Assembly (NCBI GenBank): GCA_008828725.1
Contig: MEHQ01003304.1
Coordinates: forward strand, 1 to 64,000
Direction: 5' to 3'
Source of the DNA: Saccharina japonica
Lineage: Eukaryota > Sar > Phaeophyceae > Laminariales > Laminariaceae
DNA length: 64,000 bases
Shown here: piece after piece, positions 12,176 through 24,242 of the stretch
How the letters are laid out: the number at the start of each line of letters is the position of its first letter
Position numbering within the stretch: position 1 is the stretch's first letter
Notes under the pieces: generated by a model
Database searches by the model: none
What the model was told of the DNA's origin: nothing
The model's input: the letters and a program-made list of their open reading frames with translations, nothing else
Program-made: the position numbers and the translations under genes

Positions 12176-14486
12176 TCACACCCTGGACAATTCCTATTGC
12201 AATAGTCTATTGTTTCTATAATTATTTTTGGGTGTAGTCTATTAATTGGAATTGCCCAACCAAATGATTTTGATTGAAGTATGTTCATTTGAATTGTCCA
12301 GGGAATTAATTTTGGATGCTGCCTACCAATTGGAATTGTCCGGACAATTGATTTTGGGTGCTGTCAATTAATTGGAATTGCCTGCACAATTATTTGGACC
12401 ATTCCTATTACAATAATAGTCTATTGTGGCTACAGCTGATTTCGGATGCTGTCTATTAATTGGATTTGCCCAACCAAATGATTTCGAAGGAAATATACTA
12501 ATTGAAATTGTCCGAGCAACTGATTTTGGGTGCTGCCTACTAATTGGAATTGTGCCTACAATTGATTTCGGGTGCTGGCTATTAATTGGAATTGCCGAGA
12601 CACTTGATTTCAAATGCTATTTATGAAATGCAATTGTCCAACTAAATGATTTCGAGTGATTTCTATCAATTGAAATTGCCCAGTCAAATTATTTAGAGTG
12701 AGGTCTATCAGTCGGATTTGTATATCGTAGCCAATTTGTTTCGAGTGTTGTCTACCAATTGGAACTGTCCAACCAAATGACTTAAAGTACAGTCTATTAA
12801 TTGGAATTGTCGAGGTCAGAAAAAAACAAAATCGAACACTAACAATTGGAAGGTCAGGACAAAGCCTATTGACCCAACCAATAATTTTATTTGGAAAGTC
12901 AGCACAGAAACCTATTATTGACCAAACCACTCCTATTGATAGGCAAGACCTGAAACTAAATGTTGAAACAATTTCAATTGGAAGGTCAGGGCAGAAACCT
13001 ATTGCTCCGACCATTCCTATTAATAGAAAGCAACAAAACGAAATTATTGAAACAATTCCAATTGGAAGGTGAGAGCAGAAACGGTTTGATTGAACCATTT
13101 CAATTGTGAGACAAGACCAGAAAATAATTGCTGAAACAATATCTATTGAAAGACCAGGACACAAACCTATTGGCCGAAGCATTCCTATTGATAGATGCAC
13201 CACGAAAGCAGGATCTCGACCAATTCCATTTAAATGGACTTTCGGGAGATCTACTGTAAAAGCAATAGTCCATTGTGGGTAGGTCCCATATCCTATTGAA
13301 GAAGTAATAGAGTATTGGAGTCTGCGAAGCGAAAAAATTGCAGGAGGCAATTCCAGTTAATTAACAGAGCTCTAAAACAATTGCCTAAGCAATTCCAATT
13401 AGTAGGTGGACTACAATATGTTGTTGTCTTTGCAATTCCAATTGCGGCATTATGGTAATAATAAATTGTCCGCCTCATTCCATTTAATAGACTTTTCGGT
13501 GCGTCTATTGTAGGCGCAATAGTCTATTGCGATGCCTATTGTCCAAGGCTTAAGCAGAAAGGGAATGAAAAAACATTTTCCTAGTGATTAATCGGCCGCC
13601 AAACATTTTGTCCGATATATTTAATTTAATGGGCATCCTCTGAAATATGTTGTCTGGTCGATTCCAATTAATAGACTGCTTCATTAATCAATTGGTCCGG
13701 CAATTCCAATCGCTAGACAGCCTCACGAATCGTTTGCCTTTGCAACTTTAAGAAATAGCTTCCTCATGCATACATACATTGATGTCTCAACTTCCAATTG
13801 CAGCATCCGGAATCAATTGACCGGAAGCATAATATTGTCTATTGAATGGAAATGCCTGATTGTCTGGACAATTTATTTCGAAGCCTGCCAAATAAATGAA
13901 ATTGCCAGGACAATTCTTTAGAAAGATGCCTATTAAATGGAATTGCCCGCGCAAATAATTTAGAAGGATGTCAATTAAATGGAATTGCCAGCACAATTTA
14001 TTTGGGAGGATGTCAATTAAATGGAATTGCCAGCACAATTTATTTGGGAGGGTGTCAATTGAATGGAATTGCCAGCACAATTTATTTAGAGGGGTGTCAA
14101 TTAAATGGAATTGCCAGCACAATTTATTTCGGAGAAAATATAAATTAAATGGAATTGCCAGAACCATTGGCAGCGAAAATATTCTGCAATTGTCCATTAG
14201 CGTTACAATAGAATGGGATATTATATTTCAATAGACTATGTGTTCAGCAATGGGATTTCGGTGGTTACTGTTAATAGCAATTACTTCAACCATTAATGTA
14301 GATGGGTGTATATTAGCATAAATTGGGTGGACGATAGGGCCTGGTGGGTGTCTGTTAATAGGAATTGCCTGTACCATAGAGCTCGATGCGTTCCAATTAA
14401 TTGGAATTGGCGACCACAATTGCCAGTCAATTGTAATAGGAAAATATTAATAGACAATTAGGCAATTGATAATTGTCCAGGGTGTG
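12176..14486. mobile_element. 2.3-kb element with perfect 17-bp terminal inverted repeats
   Basis: Left end TCACACCCTGGACAATT (12176-12192) has an exact reverse complement at 14470-14486. Both ends are flanked by TATATA-rich sequence, consistent with a TA-type target. The interior is non-coding and filled with ATTAATTGGAATTG-type motifs in both orientations. It also contains a 42-bp tandem array. A MITE-like non-autonomous element is the simplest reading; no transposase is present. Confidence 0.6.
13939..14160. repeat. 42-bp tandem array inside the 2.3-kb element
   Basis: GGAATTGCC recurs at 13939, 13981, 14023, 14065, 14107 and 14151, a 42-bp period with the last spacing 44. The unit contains GCCAGCACAATTTATTT and GTGTCAATTAAAT. 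The repeating open frame (KWNCQHNLFGR) is a by-product. Confidence 0.85.
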
Positions 14487-14500
14487 ATATATATATACAT

Positions 14501-14825
14501 ACGGTCGCCCCGGTAGAGTAGTGGTCAGCTTCGAAGACTACTATCATTGGTACCCAGGATCGAATCCCACCGTGGTGAGAGATTTTGTCTATATTTGAAA
14601 TAATAAAAAGGAACCAATTGCTGAGAGCGCCTTCGTGGCGTGGGTAGGCGGAATCCGACGCAAGTCGACGAGTAAAGAAAGTGCTGAAATCTTCTCGCGA
14701 TAAAAATCAAGGCAAAACCGTAGTGGGGGAGGAGAGAGAAGAGACTACTTTGTGACCCCGGATCTTAGTTACGACTAGGAAGGAGAGAGAAAAAGAAGGG
14801 CGAAGATATTAAATGGGATGGAAAA
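14501..14825 (+). mobile_element. tRNA-derived SINE, copy 2 (best head)
   Basis: The most complete copy. Its head has an A-box-like TAGAGTAGTGGT and a B-box-like GGATCGAATCCC, the internal RNA polymerase III promoter of tRNAs. The body and tail match copy 1. It directly abuts the 2.3-kb inverted-terminus element on its left, across a TATATATA run. Confidence 0.7.
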
Positions 14826-15307
14826 TATATATATACATTAATTAGAACATTGTCGTGCAATACGCGAGTATACGACGCAATGCGACCTACACATACATGC
14901 GTCAGAGAGACTCATCTAAGTTGTATCATAGGAAAACACGAAATCTATGGATTTCATATGTATGTATAATGTATACATATATGCCCCGAAATTGACCCGA
15001 ATGGGGTCTATATACTCGTCCCGAAATTGAGGTAGACACACAAGAGCGACCCTAGTCTACTGTGCGGTACATCCTATACACCCTTCTAACATATGTCATA
15101 CCATTTGGTCATATTACACACCAATTGTTGTATTAGAATATTACCCACGGCTGATATAATACTGGTTAAACTCGTTCGCTAGCTGCCAAAGGCGCAGTAG
15201 CGCTCTCACCAGTCAACATGGCCAATATAACCATATCTATCTGACTTGATATATTTATGGTGAGAACATTTTATGGCCTGACCCCATTTTTTTTATTGTT
15301 TATTGTA

Positions 15308-16130
15308 GGGCAACTGCCAAAATCAGGTATACCTGATCCATTTGAGCCAAAATCAGGTAGTATGTACTAAATCCAAGTAAAAAACGCACACCACGAACGG
15401 TGTTTTTCAGGACTGTTTGGCTGTGAGAAATAATCAAACATACTTTTGAATTTGCGCCCGAACAACAGAATGATAGCGAATGAATGTGTGTGTCCTCCAA
15501 ACTCTTGATAAATGTTGTATTTTCAGTATGGGTATTAATATCTGTCGTATGCTTTCATTGCTTTCGTGATCACACTCGCTCCTCTACGACGTTTATTTCT
15601 GTATTCTTGTACCAGGTACGTATGTATATAGTCGTAGCCACATTGATAGCATACAAACAAAACATCGAGTTAAGTTGAGACTGACCTGCTCGATTTCCGT
15701 ACCGTGTCAGCAAGCAGCAGTACGTATTATATTACAACAGGTAGGTCCATTGTGCTGTGTATGCGCGCGTATGGTACGTTCTGTAGTCGTTGTGGCGGGT
15801 CGTATGTACGTAGTGTGGTGATTTTTTTTGTTTTTGTTTTTTTTTTCAATCCTCCGGCGGATGGGTAAAAATAAAGCTGTCTTCGTGTCGGGCGTACAGG
15901 AGACAGTGTACGCATGGCCTCTAATTGGCTCAAAATGCGCCTAAATCAGTTGAAAGCTAACCAAAGTAGACAAATCCAGGTGTACCTGACCATTTCCATG
16001 CCAAAATCAGGTACGATGTGAGGCTGGCCAATGAGAGGTGTCCTCGCGTGTGAATTATACTTGGTTTTAGTGTAGTACCTGTTTTTGGCACCAAAGTGAC
16101 CAGGTGTACCTGATTTTAGCCAAAGCCCTT
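15308..16130. mobile_element. 0.8-kb inverted-terminus element, copy 1
   Basis: Begins GGGCAACTGCCAAAATCAGG and ends with a degenerate reverse complement (CCTGATTTTAGCC). It shares most of its interior with 34943-35708, including TTTGAGCCAAAATCAGG, GTGTGTCCTCCAAACTCTTG and AGGCTGGCCAATGAGAGG. No transposase is encoded; a MITE-like non-autonomous DNA element is likely. Confidence 0.65.
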
Positions 16131-16586
16131 TATTGTACGTATACAGTATAATGTCGGTACCGCAGGATGTAAGAGACCTTTGGGGGTACCCGGATGCTGT
16201 ACGAGCTGGTCCGGCCATAAAACCGATTTTTATTCTATCGGCGGTTTTGCAATCACGTGGGAATACTTTGACTCCAAATTTGGCCACCGCGTTGCTGAGT
16301 GTGTAGCGCATTTGCAGACGTTTGAAGTTTTGGAATCCGAGTTGATGTCGTCGAGAAAAGTCATTTTGAAAAACTAGCGTCACGTACAGACATTTCTCGA
16401 TACTAAAGTCTATACGAAACCGATAAAAACATGGAAAGCGGATGACGCTGATTTTCGGTGTGAACATTCCTTGGGGCACAAGGAATCGATCGATATCCTC
16501 ATCTTCGTCTAATTCGTTATCTATCAAGAGATACGGCGCGCATAATCAACAAAATACAAACTCAAGATATTACGAGGAGAGACACT

Positions 16587-16876
16587 AAAACCAATTTTCG
16601 CAGCCCAGTTTTACTATTTTTGACCTGAAATTTTGACACGTGATTCGGAGCGCATTTGTCTAGGCCTTCAAAGCGGCTCCAGAAAAAAAAAATGTTTTTT
16701 TCACGTGAATTTCGGTCGGTTTATATCTTCGGGTTTCACTCAAACGGTCATAATTTTAGCTCCTCATTTTTTTTCTTTCTGGAGCCGCTTTGGTTTGATG
16801 GGAAATACGCATACCGGGCCCTATGCAAAATTCCAGACAACAATTCGCAAAACTGAGCTGCGAAAAACCATTTAAC
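16587..16876. repeat. Fold-back (imperfect long inverted repeat)
   Basis: Left arm about 16587-16692 and right arm about 16768-16876 are diverged reverse complements: TTCGCAGCCCAGTTTT on the left pairs with a copy reading TTCGCAGCTCAGTTTT on the opposite strand at the right. The best block, CAAAGCGGCTCCAGAAA (16669-16685), is exactly inverted at 16776-16792. RNA across it would form a long hairpin. Confidence 0.65.
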
Positions 16877-16929
16877 TGCTGCGGTAGGCTCTTGGCCAGA
16901 CCAGCTCGTACGAAGGTCGGATGTCCGCA

Positions 16930-19900
16930 CCCCGTGCTCCGTACCCTGTGCGTCTTGTCTTTTGACCCAAGCGCGGCACTATGTGCAATGTATATGTCTA
17001 ACAAACTTGCGCCTCCGCGATTATCAACCAAAAGGCGGTTGTTTTTGTATCGGACACATCAAAATAAAGTGTCACGGCTGCAGATAAGTTGGGTATATGC
17101 AGTACCGGCCCTCTCATAAGAAATCTGCAATCGCCGGCCCTCTCACAAGAAATCTGCAATCGGGCTCTGAGGCTGACATTCCTATCATTGTCACTCGCGA
17201 AAGCACTTTCGTGTGTTGTGCTTTCTTATTCGGTCCCCGAGAAGACGTCTTCCTTCGTAGTGTACAATGAATGGTGCCTTGGACCCAGGCCAGCCACAGG
17301 AAGGGGGTCGTTTTTTTTAAGTTTATGCACTGACTAGGCTGAGCCCATTCTTGGTTTTTACATATTTCAGGCTGGCGTCTATGTGGTTCCTTTCTTATGG
17401 GCGGGGGGCGATACTGCCCGTACACGCCTGGTTTCATATGCCGGGTGCAGATGATCGCTGTAATGGAAAAGCATCGCGTTGCTGGGCATGTTTACGCGTC
17501 TTGATTCCTTCTCCTTCCTTCTTGACTAACTAAGCGTGCGCCTTTGCTTGTGCTAGCAATAGTCCAACGAACCGTGTTCGCTAGGCATAAGTCTTTATAG
17601 ATTGGCTATGCGTAGAAGGGCAATGCTGCTGGGAACTTTCTGGCGTCGTGAGTCCATAGTATATTATCGAATTGATTTGTACGTACATATTATATACAAC
17701 AAGCAGTAGTTCTGCGTGTACGTTAGTGTACGCAATGTACGACCTATCTAATACTACTACTACTGCTGCTGTGATACAATTGGGTTAGCGTCTCACCAGC
17801 AATATGTGATGATGATGCGCGCTTCGCGTCAGATCTGCGTCGTTGCTCCGACCAAACACTGCAGCTCTCGTCGGGAAGGAGAAGAAGAGGGATCCACCGG
17901 AACGATGACTACGGAGAGTGGAGAGACTCAAATTTATTTAGTGAGAACGTGAGTATATATTTTGTCACTACGACTTGACTACGAGTACGAGTATAAGCAC
18001 TTTGCGTCAGTAACATTACACGTGTAATAGTATAACTATATACGGAGTCTACTTACCACGCAATACATACGACGTATTGAAAACGAACCAACCAACAACG
18101 GTCAAAGTATTACCAGTTATTCAACCAAAAAGCAACGCGTCTCAATGGAGCCCCAAATATGGACCATACGCGAACCTTTATGTACCCATCAAAGGTAGCG
18201 TCTAAGCCCTATTAATAGCCGTATAATATGTATATACTTCGGTATCATATAATTCTTACGAAATAATCGCAATCTAACCGCTTGTTCTATACCAGGTATA
18301 GCATACGACGGTTAGCTACCTTAGCATAAATAAGGTTGTTCGCCAAACACCCAACTTCGTGCTTGTTACGAGAGAGCCTTATTGATGTTGCTGTATCGCA
18401 GGGACGAAACCTTTTATTTTGAAACAATTAGTACACTCAATCACGTACTCCTTCCTGTTTTTTGTCGACCGTTAACAATAATATGTGAAAGCTCTCACCC
18501 TAACCCTTTATAGTCAGTACGTATGCTCTATTCAATATAAAAGTTTACCTCTCTCTGTGGCTGTCTTGCGGCCGAGGCACTATTCACAGTGTACTCGTAT
18601 TACTGGGGGCAACGTCTTACCGAGGCCAAAAGGAAGCAACCTCAACACAGAAAGGTGTGAACGCGCGAGCCCCCAAGCTAAGGGGGTTAGCCTGAACCCT
18701 ATGGCATGTTTTCCTTGTGATAGGGCCGGTACTGCTCCTGCATGGATTTATAACTTAGTAAATCAATAATTGTGTTTTCTAAATCGAGGTTCATGTTCTA
18801 TCCGATCGTGCTCTGGCCCCGTATAATATGTTGCAGGAAAATGTATAACGTATAACGTATATCTTGCGGGTGCGAGTATGTGAGTATTGAGTATACCTCA
18901 TATTATTGCACATACGTATGAGTATTACTCTTTGCGACCCGTTCGTGTTTTCCCCACGTCTCTCAGGTATTGGTAAAACTATGTCTAATAATAAAATATC
19001 CTTACGTATAACCTAAAATATAAAGAAATGCACACGCCCGGAAAATGGCACCTGTTATGTTAAACCATTCGATTGTATACAGCATACGTACGAGGGTCCC
19101 CTTCGGGATGTTGGCTAGAAATACAAATATAAACATATCGTGCGTGTGTCGCAAGTTGAAAAGGGTGTCATCGCCATCATCAGGCGTCTTTTACTGCATT
19201 TTGTTGTTATTCTGAGTACTGGTGTTCCCCAAGAAGAAGAGGTTCGACGAGGTTCGTAGTTTTTACAATGGAAGCAGTGTACGTACGTGGAATCAAATGA
19301 ATGTAACGAATTTAGATGTATCTTCTGTTGAACACTGGACATGCGTATTAAGTACGAACCCAAGAGGGGCGTGGCTGTCATAAACGTTTAACTGTCAAGC
19401 GCCCGCCTGTGCTGTTTGGAATGCTGTTTCACCCGTGATGCTGCTGCAGCAGTTGTTGTGTACCGTGGCTGCGCGCTCGGTTTGGAAATCAGCAGGCAAT
19501 GTTCTATGGTTTCACCGTTGTCCTGCGCCAACATGGTAAGTGACCTAGGTTTAGTGGGCGACGCAACCGAAAATTAGAGTCGTACAATCGCGTGACGTCA
19601 ATTGTGACGTTTTCATTCTGAATGAATAATGCCCTGCACATTGTCGGAAGGCAAATAATATAATAATAATAATTGTGACGTGAATGCAAGTGACGACTAC
19701 TTTTGGGAACACCAAACAAAACGGGCCCTATCTCGCTGAAACGCCTTACAATAAAAAGAAAACTCGTGTATTTCCGATTTGCTTATTAGGTAGGGTGATT
19801 TTGACTACATTGACTATAATAAAATCATCAACCCCCACCCAGCGCACACACACGTGTCACGTACTCCCTCTGACGACCCGCGCACTTCCCTCACACGACC

Positions 19901-21130
19901 CGCCGAAGTTGTCCTCATCTATCTGTCATATGAAGTTGACCCGGCGCAAGAAACGCTATAATAGTTGACTTGCCCCCAGGCTACGTATACGGCACAGTTC
20001 AGGGGCGTGCCCACCCCTCGTAACCCAATGAGTAAGACTTTGTATTTTGATAATGACAAATACATGTAAGTGCCAGGCTCTCGACGTCGCATGGATATGT
20101 CCTGCGTCGGTTCCACCCTTCGTCGAGGTCATAGATAAGGTCATAGATATCTGTATTTTATTGCACTACTACTACTGTGCCGTGGTCGTTTGTATTGTTA
20201 GGGTTAGTGTCGTGTTCGGCAGCCCATATGCTGTCCCGTGCACAAGTAATGGCTGACGGCAACTAATAATATCTTTGAATGCGCAGCAAGGGCAGCCCCC
20301 TTGCCCCCTTTTCGTATCGTTCGTCCGGCATGTCGCCAAGCCTGGATGCTCCAAAAACCTGGCGTCTACTCGACGTCACACAGACAAGGATAGAAATACC
20401 TGAGCCCGTACTCATACAAATATGAATACCATCCGTAATTTTTGTTTTCGGTTCCATTTCTTGCATGAATTTCCAAGTTATCTCCCGCGGGAATAACGAT
20501 GGCCGGCATCTGAAGGCACTGCTTCCATAAAGCCGACATCGCATGAACGCTGGGTTCCCATCGGTTTGACGACACCAAGGCGCACCAAAAAAGCGCAAGT
20601 GACGTAGGGTATGTACGAGCTAAAAGGGATGAAATACATGCTTGTTCCTTTTCGTACGAGTAAAACAGAACAATGAAACGCAAGCCGAATTCGGAGTCTA
20701 AACATCGATATAACAAACCACCAAAGAAAATGTAATTATGGAGATGAATTCAAAAACGCTAAGCTGAAGGATTTTCAGTAGAACAAGTAAGTTGTTAGTG
20801 TTTAACATGGGTGTGTTGCTGAGCTAAAAAAACGTCGTTTTCATTTCGTGCAGTTACCCACCTAACCCCTGGTGGTAAACAAACGCAAAACCCAGAGATA
20901 ACCCTAAACCAGAGGACATGTAGTCGACAGTAGTTTAACCCATCATTCCCGAAATAGGGGCCAATTGACCTAAGTTGAAGGCCGAAGCCCAGGGGAAGCC
21001 CCTCGAGGATAAACAAAAAATATCGAAGCGTTGTGCAATGCCTATTTTCATACCGAACCACACGCAACAACAGACGAGGTCAACTATTTTGTTCAATGCA
21101 TAATAAGAGCTCCTCGCAGGGGGGTCGTAG
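16930..21130. other. No supported gene
   Basis: Only short frames with no recognisable domain or convincing splice pair. There is a 32-bp duplication at about 17105-17162 (CCGGCCCTCTCA...AAATCTGCAATCG twice). The block at about 19095-19290 shares CCCCTTCGGGATGT and TCGCAAGTTGAAAAG with 37370-37430, so a worn dispersed repeat is probably present. Confidence 0.45.
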
Positions 21131-21328
21131 TTGCCCAAGTACGTCAACGATCACGTTGTTGCCGCGGCAGCCGAAGTCAATGTCCCGCTTACAAAGCATG
21201 TCGGGGCGACGATCCCTTTCTTTGTGTTATACGATAAACTAACAGTGAAGAAAGCAAAAACAGTGCCAACACCCATCGGGGCCGGAGTACAACACAGGAA
21301 ATTAGTTGGTGAGATTGTAGGTGTTTAG
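21131..21328 (+). CDS. Possible terminal exon of an unrecognised gene
   Basis: Open frame of about 65 codons with protein-like composition, including YVNDHVVAAAAEVNVPLTKH and GATIPFFVLYDKLTVKKAK, ending GEIVGV and TAG. A tag| acceptor lies immediately before it. Family not recognised. The last 44 bases are the beginning of the first 205-bp satellite unit, so either the satellite arose from this gene's 3' end or the frame is fortuitous. No upstream exon was identified. Confidence 0.3.
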   Translation: MPKYVNDHVVAAAAEVNVPLTKHVGATIPFFVLYDKLTVKKAKTVPTPIGAGVQHRKLVGEIVGV

Positions 21329-23551
21329 TTGGTACTGGTAAGGGCGCCTTCGGCGCGATATTGATGGTCCTGTTTCTCTGAAACTAGACCATAGCTTGTT
21401 TCAAGATTTGGTGGGGCTGTTTGTATGGGGCGTAGCATGCTTGTCTCGAAAAAGATCCTAACATAATTGTCAGGGTTTTGTGTGCGGGGGAGTACAACAC
21501 AGGAAATTAGTTGGTGAGATTGTAGGTGTTTAGTTGGTACTGGTAAGGGCGCCTTCGGCGCGATATTGATGGTCCTGTTTCTCTCAAACTAGACCATAGC
21601 TTGTTTCAAGATTTGGTGGGGCTGTTTGTATGGGGCGTAGCATGCTTGTCTCGAAAAAGATCCTAACATAATTGTCAGGGTTTTGTGTGCGGGGGAGTAC
21701 AACACAGGAAATTAGTTGGTGAGATTGTAGGTGTTTAGTTGGTACTGGTAAGGGCGCCTTCGGCGCGATATTGATGGTCCTGTTTCTCTCAAACTAGACC
21801 ATAGCTTGTTTCAAGATTTGGTGGGGCTGTTTGTATGGGGCGTAGCATGCTTGTCTCGAAAAAGATCCTAACATAATTGTCAGGGTTTTGTGTGCGGGGG
21901 AGTACAACACAGGAAATTAGTTGGTGAGATTGTAGGTGTTTAGTTGGTACTGGTAAGGGCGCCTTCGGCGCGATATTGATGGTCCTGTTTCTCTGAAACT
22001 AGACCATAGCTTGTTTCAAGATTTGGTGGGGCTGTTTGTATGGGGCGTAGCATGCTTGTCTCGAAAAAGATCCTAACATAATTGTCAGGGTTTTGTGTGC
22101 GGGGGAGTACAACACAGGAAATTAGTTGGTGAGATTGTAGGTGTTTAGTTGGTACTGGTAAGGGCGCCTTCGGCGCGATATTGATGGTCCTGTTTCTCTG
22201 AAACTAGACCATAGCTTGTTTCAAGATTTGGTGGGGCTGTTTGTATGGGGCGTAGCATGCTTGTCTCGAAAAAGATCCTAACATAATTGTCAGGGTTTTG
22301 TGTGCGGGGGAGTACAACACAGGAAATTAGTTGGTGAGATTGTAGGTGTTTAGTTGGTACTGGTAAGGGCGCCTTCGGCGCGATATTGATGGTCCTGTTT
22401 CTCTGAAACTAGACCATAGCTTGTTTCAAGATTTGGTGGGGCTGTTTGTATGGGGCGTAGCATGCTTGTCTCGAAAAAGATCCTAACATAATTGTCAGGG
22501 TTTTGTGTGCGGGGGAGTACAACACAGGAAATTAGTTGGTGAGATTGTAGGTGTTTAGTTGGTACTGGTAAGGGCGCCTTCGGCGCGATATTGATGGTCC
22601 TGTTTCTCTGAAACTAGACCATAGCTTGTTTCAAGATTTGGTGGGGCTGTTTGTATGGGGCGTAGCATGCTTGTCTCGAAAAAGATCCTAACATAATTGT
22701 CAGGGTTTTGTGTGCGGGGGAGTACAACACAGGAAATTAGTTGGTGAGATTGTAGGTGTTTAGTTGGTACTGGTAAGGGCGCCTTCGGCGCGATATTGAT
22801 GGTCCTGTTTCTCTGAAACTAGACCATAGCTTGTTTCAAGATTTGGTGGGGCTGTTTGTATGGGGCGTAGCATGCTTGTCTCGAAAAAGATCCTAACATA
22901 ATTGTCAGGGTTTTGTGTGCGGGGGAGTACAACACAGGAAATTAGTTGGTGAGATTGTAGGTGTTTAGTTGGTACTGGTAAGGGCGCCTTCGGCGCGATA
23001 TTGATGGTCCTGTTTCTCTGAAACTAGACCATAGCTTGTTTCAAGATTTGGTGGGGCTGTTTGTATGGGGCGTAGCATGCTTGTCTCGAAAAAGATCCTA
23101 ACATAATTGTCAGGGTTTTGTGTGCGGGGGAGTACAACACAGGAAATTAGTTGGTGAGATTGTAGGTGTTTAGTTGGTACTGGTAAGGGCGCCTTCGGCG
23201 CGATATTGATGGTCCTGTTTCTCTGAAACTAGACCATAGCTTGTTTCAAGATTTGGTGGGGCTGTTTGTATGGGGCGTAGCATGCTTGTCTCGAAAAAGA
23301 TCCTAACATAATTGTCAGGGTTTTGTGTGCGGGGGAGTACAACACAGGAAATTAGTTGGTGAGATTGTAGGTGTTTAGTTGGTACTGGTAAGGGCGCCTT
23401 CGGCGCGATATTGATGGTCCTGTTTCTCTGAAACTAGACCATAGCTTGTTTCAAGATTTGGTGGGGCTCTGTTTGTATGGGGCGTAGCATGCTTGTCTCG
23501 AAAAAGATCCTAACATAATTGTCAGGGTTTTGTGTGCGGGGGAGTACAACC
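21285..23551. repeat. 205-bp satellite, 11 near-identical copies
   Basis: Units begin GAGTACAACACAGG at 21285, 21490, 21695, 21900, 22105, 22310, 22515, 22720, 22925, 23130 and 23335, all exactly 205 bp apart; a twelfth start at 23542 breaks off. Copies differ at almost no positions (a G/C at CTCTSAAAC in copies 2 and 3; a 2-bp insertion in the last). Each unit holds the hairpin GGCGCCTTCGGCGC. Such uniformity means recent amplification or active homogenisation. Confidence 0.97.
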
Positions 23552-23557
23552 CTAAGG

Positions 23558-24180
23558 TACAGACCACCCTGGCAGGGTAGGGACGCATACTGCATGCTGC
23601 CAAGGTATTGCGTGACATACCCTGTACAGTACTACACCCTGTGCAGGGTGTCGACACCCTGACATGGTTGGTATAGATCACCCTGACAGGGTAGGAACGC
23701 GTACTGCATGCTGCCAAGGTATTGCGTTACACACCCTGTACAGCACTACACCCTGTGCAGGGTGTCGAGGCCCTGCGATGGTAGGTACACATCACCCAGG
23801 CAGGGTAGGGAATCATACTGCATGCTGCCAAGGTATTGCGTGACATACTCTGTACAGTAGACAACCCTGTGCAGGGTGTCGACACCCTGCCATGGTAGGT
23901 ACAGATGACCCTAGCAGGGTAGGGATCCATACTGCATGCTGCCAAGGTATTGCGTGACATACCCTGTACAGTACAACACCCTGTACAGGGTGTCGCCACC
24001 CTGCCATGGTAGGTACCGACCACCCTGGCAGGGTAGGGACGCATACGGCATGCTGCCAAGGTATTGCGTGACATACCCTGTACAGTAGCAGCTCCTTGCC
24101 AGGGTGTCCACAGGGTGTCGACACCCTGCCAGGGTCTATAGAAATACTCCACAGGGTACACATGCTGGCAGGGTGAGCGG
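23558..24180. repeat. 114-bp palindrome-rich tandem array, 5 copies
   Basis: CATACTGCATGCTGCC-type segments recur at 23585, 23699, 23813, 23927 and 24041, exactly 114 bp apart. Each unit is dense in perfect palindromes such as CCCTGGCAGGG, CCCTGTGCAGGG, CCCTGTACAGGG and GGTGTCGACACC. It abuts the 205-bp satellite directly. Long open frames on the minus strand are artefacts of the period being a multiple of three. Confidence 0.9.
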
Positions 24181-24242
24181 CAGGGTACCCAAGATAGCCA
24201 CGTGTGTGTACTGATCGGTTTAAAACCTTTTTATGAAGTACT

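Noticed and set aside
12426..14234. Open frames over the ATTGGAATTG-rich element (for example 12610-13350 minus, 246 codons)
   Set aside because: They follow from the repeat composition: several frames on both strands stay open and the peptides are repetitive translations of the motif.
14501..14590. A functional tRNA gene
   Set aside because: A and B boxes are present, but the sequence does not fold into a full cloverleaf by eye and is fused to the repeated SINE body.
15946..16527. Minus-strand frame of 193 codons (contains DEDEDIDRFLVPQGMF)
   Set aside because: The first two-thirds look protein-like, but the last third lies in the 0.8-kb inverted-terminus element, there is no ATG near the start and no convincing splice site. 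It may be a fragment of a real exon.
20366..20716. Minus-strand frame of 116 codons
   Set aside because: Composition is acceptable but there is no start, splice context or recognisable motif.
21285..23551. CRISPR-like array
   Set aside because: The 205-bp units are contiguous with no unique spacers, in eukaryotic-type DNA; it is a satellite.
23727..24163. Repetitive 144- and 116-codon minus-strand frames
   Set aside because: The 114-bp period is a multiple of three, so stop-free frames repeat automatically; two overlapping frames are equally open.
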